NCBI GenBank assembly: GCA_002687255.1
Contig: NYZR01000008.1
Span: 15,234-26,102, forward strand
Direction of reading: 5' to 3'
DNA from: Candidatus Pacearchaeota archaeon
GTDB taxonomy: Archaea; Nanobdellota; Nanobdellia; Pacearchaeales; GW2011-AR1
DNA length: 10,869 nucleotides
This document shows positions 4,570 to 9,338 of this stretch, piece by piece; the first letter of the stretch is position 1; every line of letters starts with the position of its first letter. A model generated the notes under the pieces. The model was given only the letters and a program-made list of their open reading frames with translations, was not told where the DNA came from and did not search any database. The translations under genes and the position numbers were made by a program.

Positions 4570-4595
4570 TGTTGTTGTGCAGGTTAGGCCTTTTC
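4570..4595 (+). repeat. 26-nt direct repeat, copy 2
   Basis: This exactly matches 3399-3424. The copy starts 7 nt after the stop at 4563. It overlaps the last codons and stop of the convergent cysS gene on the minus strand (coding for Glu-Lys-Ala-stop). Confidence 0.85.
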
Positions 4596-5975
4596 GACTT
4601 TAGGGCCTTGTTCGGAGTCTTCGACTACAAAACCACGTTCTTTGATGAGGCATCGGAGAATATCGGCTTGTGCGAAATCTTTGGATTTTCGGGCGAGTTC
4701 TCGTTGGTCGATGAGGTCTTGGACTTCTGGTGGGATTTCTGTTTTGGTGGGTTTCCAGTCGGCTATGCCAAGGCCGAGGGCTTCGTCGAATTGTTCTGCT
4801 GTTTTGATTCTTGTTGCCGAGGAGAGGGATTGATCTTCTACTAGGGAGTTGAGGACTTCGATGGCTAATGGGGTGTTGAGGTCGTCGTTCACGGCCTTCA
4901 AGAATTTTGTTTCATAGGACTTTGCTTCCGCTTTGCCGGGGAAGTCTTCTTGTCTTAGGTTTGTTATTTTTCGTTTGAGTTTGTTCAGCGCTGTCTGAGC
5001 GGCGTCGAGGTTTTCTAGGGAGAATTGGAGGGGCTTACGGTAGTTGGTGAGGAGGTTGAAGTAGCGGTAGTCTTCCGGTGCGTAGCCTTGATCTTCGAGT
5101 TCTGAGAGGGTGTAGAGGCCGCCTTTTGATTTGCTGACTTTTTCGCCTTGTTGGTTTGTTAGAAATGAGTTGTGGAGCCAGTAGTTGACGAACTTCTTTC
5201 CCGTGGCTGCCTCAGCTTGGGCGATTTCGTTGGGGTGATGGACATGGATGTGGTCTTCTCCGCCGGTGTGGATGTCGAACGTTTCTCCTAGTTCTTTCAT
5301 GGACATGGCCGAACATTCGATGTGCCAGCCGGGGAAGCCAACGCCCCAGGGGGAAGGCCATTCTTGTTGCCTTTGTTCATCTGGGTTGGAAAATTTCCAG
5401 AGGGCGAAATCGGTTTTGTTTTTCTTTTCGCCCATGTCAATACGCTTTCCGGCTTGTAGGCCTTCTTTTTTGAGAAGAGCTATCGCTCCGTAGTCTTTCT
5501 TTTTGTCGGTGTCGTAATAGATGCCGTCTGAGGTTTGGTAGGTGTAGCCTTTTTTCTCGAGGGTTTTTACTAATTCGATTTGTTCTTTGATGTATTTGGT
5601 GGCCCACGTCCATTTCTTTGGCGGGAGGATGTTCAGTTTTTTGAGGTCTATGATGAATTGATCGTAATAGAATTTGGTGATTTCTGCTGCCGTTTTCCCC
5701 TCTTTCTTTGCTGCGGCTTCGACTTTGTCTTCTCCGTGGTCTGCGTCAGAGGTGAGGTGTCCGACGTCGGTGACGTTGATGATGTGGTTGACTTTTAGCC
5801 CGTTGTAGTCTAGTGTCCTTCTGAGGGTGTCGGCGAAGATGTAGGCTCTGAGGTTTCCGATGTGTTGGAACCAGTAGACGGTGGGGCCACAGGTGTAGAG
5901 TCCTACCTGGCCAGGCCTGAGGGGTTTGAAGGTTTCTTTTTTTCTGGTGAGGGTGTTGTGGAGTTTTAGGGTCAT
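4584..5975 (-). CDS. cysS: Cysteinyl-tRNA synthetase
   Basis: This class I aminoacyl-tRNA synthetase joins cysteine to tRNA-Cys using ATP. Its 463 residues are the usual full length. The N-terminal half carries the catalytic Rossmann fold with HIGN at 38-41 and the variant KVSKS at 279-283. Zinc ligands expected from the E. coli enzyme are C29, C221 (WHIECSAMS), H246 and E250 (HHPNE). The C-terminal helical region (about 330-463) binds tRNA. The start at 5975 fits an AT box 25 nt upstream on the minus strand. The stop lies inside the 26-nt repeat and 20 nt from the convergent gene ending at 4563. Codons end mostly in A or C, the mirror of the G/T bias on the + strand. Confidence 0.97.
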   Translation of the reverse strand: MTLKLHNTLTRKKETFKPLRPGQVGLYTCGPTVYWFQHIGNLRAYIFADTLRRTLDYNGLKVNHIINVTDVGHLTSDADHGEDKVEAAAKKEGKTAAEITKFYYDQFIIDLKKLNILPPKKWTWATKYIKEQIELVKTLEKKGYTYQTSDGIYYDTDKKKDYGAIALLKKEGLQAGKRIDMGEKKNKTDFALWKFSNPDEQRQQEWPSPWGVGFPGWHIECSAMSMKELGETFDIHTGGEDHIHVHHPNEIAQAEAATGKKFVNYWLHNSFLTNQQGEKVSKSKGGLYTLSELEDQGYAPEDYRYFNLLTNYRKPLQFSLENLDAAQTALNKLKRKITNLRQEDFPGKAEAKSYETKFLKAVNDDLNTPLAIEVLNSLVEDQSLSSATRIKTAEQFDEALGLGIADWKPTKTEIPPEVQDLIDQRELARKSKDFAQADILRCLIKERGFVVEDSEQGPKVEKA

Positions 5976-5996
5976 GTTGATGTGAAGAAGAGGGAC

Positions 5997-6004
5997 GTTA
6001 AAAG
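5997..6004 (-). promoter_or_regulatory. TATA box for cysS
   Basis: Read on the minus strand the box is CTTTTAAC, centred 25 nt before the cysS ATG. Confidence 0.5.
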
Positions 6005-6020
6005 GATTGCGGTCGTAAGG

Positions 6021-6028
6021 TTTATAAT
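6021..6028 (+). promoter_or_regulatory. TATA box for the gene at 6050
   Basis: TTTATAAT is centred about 25 nt before ATG 6050. Confidence 0.6.
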
Positions 6029-6049
6029 CGGTTTTTTCTGAAGGGTTTC

Positions 6050-6436
6050 ATGGATGGTTTGAGTTTTGAGGAACGGCTTGCGATGGTTAGAGATGGAACT
6101 CATTTTAATTGTTATGGCACTGCTTTTCTTTTGAGAGGGGTTTTTGATGATCTTGGATGTTCCCCCACATCAGTTAGAGGGTTTGGGAGGATCAAAAGAG
6201 AGTGTGATCGATTGCCTAGGGTTCCTGAGAAGAGTTGTTTTATCTTGGCAACATTTCAGGGCATATTAGCACCACATGTTGGTCTTGTTGTGAATGATTC
6301 GGGGAGGGTTTATGACAGAACTTTTTATCGGGGCTCATTTATGGATGATTTAGATGTGGATAGTTTTGCAAGACAGTTTTCTGGAGATGGCTTTGAAGTT
6401 CAATATTGGATGCATCCTTCTGAGATTGATTTCTAG
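6050..6436 (+). CDS. Possible papain/NlpC-like cysteine hydrolase
   Basis: This 128-residue soluble protein has the order of residues seen in papain-fold hydrolases. Cys21 sits at the start of a helix (FNCYGTAFLLRG, 19-30). His76 follows in a strand (PHVGLVV, 75-81). An acidic residue lies in the next strand (D89 in RVYDRTF, 86-92). NlpC/P60, transglutaminase-like and related amidases share this C-H-D/E arrangement. The match is by pattern only and overall similarity is not recognised. There is no signal peptide, so a cytoplasmic substrate is likely. Its stop overlaps by 4 nt the stop of the convergent Kazal-like gene. The start is fixed by the TATA spacing. Confidence 0.5.
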   Translation: MDGLSFEERLAMVRDGTHFNCYGTAFLLRGVFDDLGCSPTSVRGFGRIKRECDRLPRVPEKSCFILATFQGILAPHVGLVVNDSGRVYDRTFYRGSFMDDLDVDSFARQFSGDGFEVQYWMHPSEIDF

Positions 6437-6726
6437 TTGCATTCGCCTCGAGTGTAGCCAAGGACGTTTTTGTCTCGGCAGGCGTGGCAGTTGTTGGAGA
6501 ATGTTTTTCGTTCGGAGGAAGGGCAAGGCTCTGTTATACAGCGGATGTTGGTGTCGATGAGGCCACAGACTGGCTGGAAGATCTCGATGCAGGCGTCTGC
6601 TTGTCGTTGTTCTGGTTGGCAGGGGATGTGATCCTTTACTTCTTTTGGGATTTCTATTGGATTGTTTAGAAATGCTGTTGCTATAATTGCTATGACTATG
6701 ATGAAGATGATGGCTTTTTTTATCAT
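6433..6726 (-). CDS. Membrane-anchored Kazal-like cysteine-rich protein
   Basis: Of the 97 residues, 4-20 are a hydrophobic signal anchor or signal peptide (IIFIIVIAIIATAFL) and the rest is extracellular. Residues 46-96 fit a Kazal-type fold: C46, PVCG at 52-55, then TFSNNCHAC (75-83) and a final C96. This matches the family pattern of C, PVCG, (T)(Y/F)xNxCxAC and C. There are eight cysteines in all (36, 46, 54, 63, 68, 80, 83, 96). The PVCG-to-TF segment has an insertion with CITEPC. Kazal domains inhibit serine proteases or mediate binding; which applies here is unknown. AGGAG lies 3 nt before the ATG and an AT box about 25 nt upstream. Confidence 0.75.
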   Translation of the reverse strand: MIKKAIIFIIVIAIIATAFLNNPIEIPKEVKDHIPCQPEQRQADACIEIFQPVCGLIDTNIRCITEPCPSSERKTFSNNCHACRDKNVLGYTRGECN

Positions 6727-6746
6727 GTCTCCTGAAGGTTGTTAAC

Positions 6747-6755
6747 GGTTTTAAG
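6747..6755 (-). promoter_or_regulatory. TATA box for the Kazal-like gene
   Basis: On the minus strand the core reads CTTAAAACC. It is centred about 25 nt before the start at 6726 and overlaps the stop codon of the gene at 6751-7233. Confidence 0.45.
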
Positions 6756-7233
6756 TGTTTTCTTCTTCGGGTTCTAGAAAGAGTCCGGAGCCTTCATATA
6801 TTGCTCTTAGATCTCGCTGCCGTGGAAGCATTCTGAGAAGTGTTTCATGATCTTTTATATTCATGAAGCTCCTAATCCATTGTTGTTTTACATTTATCGT
6901 TGTCTCCCAATTTTCATCTAGGAATTCTAACTGTTTTTCAGATTCTTCCGGCCAGTTTACTCTTTCATTGATGTATCTCCTCAGATTTTCTTCGACACTG
7001 GTTATTCTTCCGTCCATTATATGGACTGCCTCTCTGTATCCGGATATGTCATCATAGCGGACTGCTGTGGTTTCTTGAGTTTCTGCAAATGGGGCGAAGT
7101 TTCTTGTCACAGAGAGAGTCGCTTCTCCTCCTCGATAGATGTATTTTTTTATGGTTTGGAGGATGGGCATCTGTATTTGTAGGGGTTTCGGAATTCCAAG
7201 TTCTATTTTTTCCCAGGGGTGAAGGATTTCCAT
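6751..7233 (-). CDS. Hypothetical protein
   Basis: The family of this 160-residue protein is not recognised. The frame stays open to 7308, but a TATA element at 7253-7261 favours the ATG at 7233 (MEILHPWEKIELG). The first 60 residues look like beta strands (ATLSVTRNF, TTAVRY). The rest is helical and charged (about 80-150), with several tryptophans and an acidic end (EPEEENT). There is no transmembrane helix or signal peptide. It diverges from the gene at 7282 across 48 nt. Its base composition is less G/T-skewed than that of cysS. Confidence 0.6.
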   Translation of the reverse strand: MEILHPWEKIELGIPKPLQIQMPILQTIKKYIYRGGEATLSVTRNFAPFAETQETTAVRYDDISGYREAVHIMDGRITSVEENLRRYINERVNWPEESEKQLEFLDENWETTINVKQQWIRSFMNIKDHETLLRMLPRQRDLRAIYEGSGLFLEPEEENT

Positions 7234-7252
7234 GTTTCTTTGTAAGAAAAGA

Positions 7253-7261
7253 ATTATATAG
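7253..7261. promoter_or_regulatory. Shared TATA element between divergent genes
   Basis: ATTATATAG reads as a good TATA box on both strands. Its centre is about 24 nt from the minus-strand start at 7233 and 25 nt from the plus-strand start at 7282. It is the only AT-rich box in the gap. Confidence 0.55.
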
Positions 7262-7281
7262 TTCTTCCTCTCTTTTGTGGG

Positions 7282-7464
7282 ATGCTTGAGTATGATGGAG
7301 AGGGGCAAAGGTATGATGGTGGCATTCGGGTTGTGGGGCAGCCGTCTGAGACTGAGTTGCGGCCGACGGAGGCTCAGCAGGTTAAGGTGCGAGGTATTGT
7401 TGATTGGCAGAATCGTTCGGCGCAGTCACTTCCTTTGGATAGGGATGTATTTTTTCTTTCTTAG
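7282..7464 (+). CDS. Small hypothetical protein
   Basis: This 60-residue protein has no recognised family. The first half is Gly/Glu/Asp-rich (YDGEGQRYDGGIRVVGQPSE), and the second half alternates like beta strands. There is no membrane segment. Support comes from the well-placed TATA box and codon use like neighbouring + strand genes. A T-run (7474-7480) follows the stop and could end transcription. Confidence 0.5.
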   Translation: MLEYDGEGQRYDGGIRVVGQPSETELRPTEAQQVKVRGIVDWQNRSAQSLPLDRDVFFLS

Positions 7465-7510
7465 AGATCTTCTCGTTTTTTTGATTTATGTTTTTGAGCG
7501 GCACAACATT

Positions 7511-7518
7511 TTTATAAT
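7511..7518 (+). promoter_or_regulatory. TATA box for the gene at 7539
   Basis: TTTATAAT is centred about 25 nt before ATG 7539. Confidence 0.6.
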
Positions 7519-7538
7519 CAGCCTCGCTTGGGTTTAGG

Positions 7539-7787
7539 ATGGGGTTGCTTGATTTTTTGTTTGCTGATCCAGAAGAGATAAGATATGTTGCTAGTTATTA
7601 CCGCCCTTATGGAACCGACGGTGTTGATCCCTGTAGTGATCAGAGTTCTTTTGCTGACGTTCTTGAGTTGGGGGGCATAGCTGTTGCCTATGCCTATGAT
7701 TTTATCGCACGGCCCTTTGAGGGTTTTTTCGCTCGTCGATATCAGAGGAATAATGATGAGGAGAACTCTCCCGTTAGTTTGATTTAA
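7539..7787 (+). CDS. Small hypothetical protein
   Basis: This 82-residue protein has no recognised family. It is aromatic-rich (YVASYYRPYG, 16-25). Residues 39-60 form a moderately hydrophobic helix (FADVLELGGIAVAYAYDFIA) too interrupted by charge to call a transmembrane segment, and a charged C-terminus follows (RRYQRNNDEEN). It has its own promoter and stands just before the PC4-like gene. Confidence 0.55.
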   Translation: MGLLDFLFADPEEIRYVASYYRPYGTDGVDPCSDQSSFADVLELGGIAVAYAYDFIARPFEGFFARRYQRNNDEENSPVSLI

Positions 7788-7840
7788 TCGTTATATTGTG
7801 TTCCTGTTTTTTCAATAGCAGGTGTTGGAGTGGCATAACC

Positions 7841-7849
7841 TTTTTATAG
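7841..7849 (+). promoter_or_regulatory. TATA box for the PC4-like gene
   Basis: TTTTTATAG is centred 25 nt before ATG 7870. It lies inside the longer open frame beginning at 7822, so the later ATG is the better start. Confidence 0.6.
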
Positions 7850-7869
7850 AACACTTGTTTTTCGTCGGT

Positions 7870-8370
7870 ATGGTTGAGAAGGACATCGGAAAGATTACGA
7901 AGAATGCTGATACGGATATTGTGATTCGGATTGATGATTTTGGGGGGAAGATTGGGTTGACAATTAGGGAGTTTGTGAACGGTGAGCGGTATCAAGGGTT
8001 TACGAAGGCAGGGACTCGGATTCCTGCGGATCAGTTTAAGGTTTTCAAAGAGTTGGTGAATAGTGTTGATGAAGAGGAGTTGGGGAGTTTGGTGAATGAT
8101 GCTTTGGCTGCTCAGGGTCAGGAGACTTTGGGCGGTTCGGAAGGAAGTAATAATGTAGAAGGGACTGCAGGGGTGAGTTCTGGTTCTGGCGGGGGAGGTG
8201 ATGGTGCTGGAGGTTCTCAAGAGAGTGGTGGTTCAGATTCTGGAAGTGCTTCTTCTGGGGGAAGTAGTGGTGATGCCTCTTCTGCGGGCGTAGGCGAAGC
8301 TAGTTCGCCAGGCCCTCAGGGCCAGGGCTCTTCTGAGGGAGAAAGTGGTATTGAAGAGCAGGCGATGTGA
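7870..8370 (+). CDS. PC4/Sub1-like single-stranded DNA-binding protein with Ser/Gly-rich tail
   Basis: Of the 166 residues, 14-64 resemble the PC4/p15 DNA-binding domain: strands DIVIRIDDFGGKIGLTIREF (16-35), then NGERYQGFTKAGTRIPADQF (37-56) and a helix KVFKELVNSVDEEEL. The family signature of I/V-R-x-x-F-x-G-K, x-I-R-E-F and GxxIxxxQFxxLKEL is visible. PC4-like proteins bind ssDNA as dimers and act in transcription or genome maintenance. Residues 85-160 are low-complexity Gly/Ser/Glu/Asp, probably disordered, and the protein ends with a compact acidic motif GIEEQAM. The tail resembles in style the flexible tails of SSB proteins, which recruit partners; that analogy is inferred. The gene converges on the kinase gene with only 3 nt between stops. 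Confidence 0.7.
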   Translation: MVEKDIGKITKNADTDIVIRIDDFGGKIGLTIREFVNGERYQGFTKAGTRIPADQFKVFKELVNSVDEEELGSLVNDALAAQGQETLGGSEGSNNVEGTAGVSSGSGGGGDGAGGSQESGGSDSGSASSGGSSGDASSAGVGEASSPGPQGQGSSEGESGIEEQAM

Positions 8371-8373
8371 GAT

Positions 8374-9231
8374 TTAATGTAGTGCTGTTTCGAGGTCTTC
8401 TCTGAGTTCGGTTGCGGTTTGGTGTCTGTCTTCAGGGTTTTTTTGCATGGCTCTGTAGATGACTGCGTCGAGTGTTTCTGGGCAGCTTGGTCGGAGCGTT
8501 CTTGCTCTTGGTGTGGGATTTTCGGTATGTGCGTTAGCTACTTCTTTTGTGTCCTTTCCTAGGTATGACGGAAATCCTGTTAGTATTCTATAAAGTGTGC
8601 ATCCTAGGTTGTATATATCTGAGCGTTCATTATTTATTCCCTGGGTCGAGGTTTCTGGTGCTACGTAGTAGGGAGATCCTAACCGTTCTTCTCTTTTTCC
8701 ACTTTCTTTTGCTATTCCAAAGTCTATCAAGGCGATGTCCCCTTCGGCATTTAACATTAAATTCCCAGGTTTTATGTCGCAGTGCATGATTTCTGCACGG
8801 TGTGTTTGTTCCACTGCTTGTGCGGCCTGGGCAAAGAGGTGGGTTTCTCCTGCTAGGTTTATTACTCTGTCTCTTTCTAAGTCTTCTTCGTAGAGATGCA
8901 TAAGGATGAGGGCAGGGTTTTCGTTCCATGATATCACTGGGGCAACATGTGTTCCTTGTGAGGCTGCTTGTGCTTGATATCTTGCCTCCATTTTGAATTG
9001 TTCTCTCCATCCAGGGATCCTTGCGTCTGGTAGTTTCATTGCTAGGGAATCTCCGGTTTCTGTGTTTCTTACTTGGTAGATTCTTGCGCCTATCTTTTTC
9101 TCGATTTGTATGTGCGGCAGAGCCGGTTCTATTTCTTCTTGTATTGGTTTTAATTCTTTTTTTCTTGCATCTCTTGCTATTTCTACGGCCAATGCTTCAA
9201 GAGATTCACTAATTGTTTGTTCCTTACACAT
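8374..9231 (-). CDS. Hanks-type serine/threonine protein kinase
   Basis: This 285-residue protein transfers phosphate from ATP to protein Ser/Thr. The kinase domain spans about 44-280. Visible motifs are Lys66 (SLAMKL), Glu82 in helix C, the catalytic loop HCDIKPGNL (150-158) with D152, K154 and N157, DFG (170-172), APE (191-193), SDIYNLGC (204-211) and the late Arg269. The HRD arginine is Cys151, making it a non-RD kinase. The glycine loop is degraded (KKIGARIYQV, 45-54), lacking the usual GxGxxG. There is no transmembrane helix or PASTA/sensor domain, so it is probably cytoplasmic. An AT box at 9253-9260 gives a leaderless start. It is divergent from aIF5B and convergent with the PC4-like gene. 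Confidence 0.92.
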   Translation of the reverse strand: MCKEQTISESLEALAVEIARDARKKELKPIQEEIEPALPHIQIEKKIGARIYQVRNTETGDSLAMKLPDARIPGWREQFKMEARYQAQAASQGTHVAPVISWNENPALILMHLYEEDLERDRVINLAGETHLFAQAAQAVEQTHRAEIMHCDIKPGNLMLNAEGDIALIDFGIAKESGKREERLGSPYYVAPETSTQGINNERSDIYNLGCTLYRILTGFPSYLGKDTKEVANAHTENPTPRARTLRPSCPETLDAVIYRAMQKNPEDRHQTATELREDLETALH

Positions 9232-9252
9232 GATTTTTTCATTTCATTCCTG

Positions 9253-9260
9253 TATTTAAA
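9253..9260 (-). promoter_or_regulatory. TATA box for the kinase gene
   Basis: The minus strand reads TTTAAATA, centred about 25 nt before the kinase ATG at 9231. Confidence 0.55.
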
Positions 9261-9307
9261 CCTTTGTATATGTTGTTACTTGTTAATGGTAGCTTTATCT
9301 GGCGTGG

Positions 9308-9319
9308 GGTTTTAAAACC
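9308..9319 (+). promoter_or_regulatory. Palindromic TATA box for aIF5B
   Basis: GGTTTTAAAACC is a perfect 12-nt palindrome whose TTTTAAAA core is centred about 25 nt before ATG 9339. GGGGGTGG just before the ATG resembles a Shine-Dalgarno sequence, but would lie outside a leaderless mRNA. Confidence 0.55.
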
Positions 9320-9338
9320 TTGTTTTGTTGGGGGTGGT

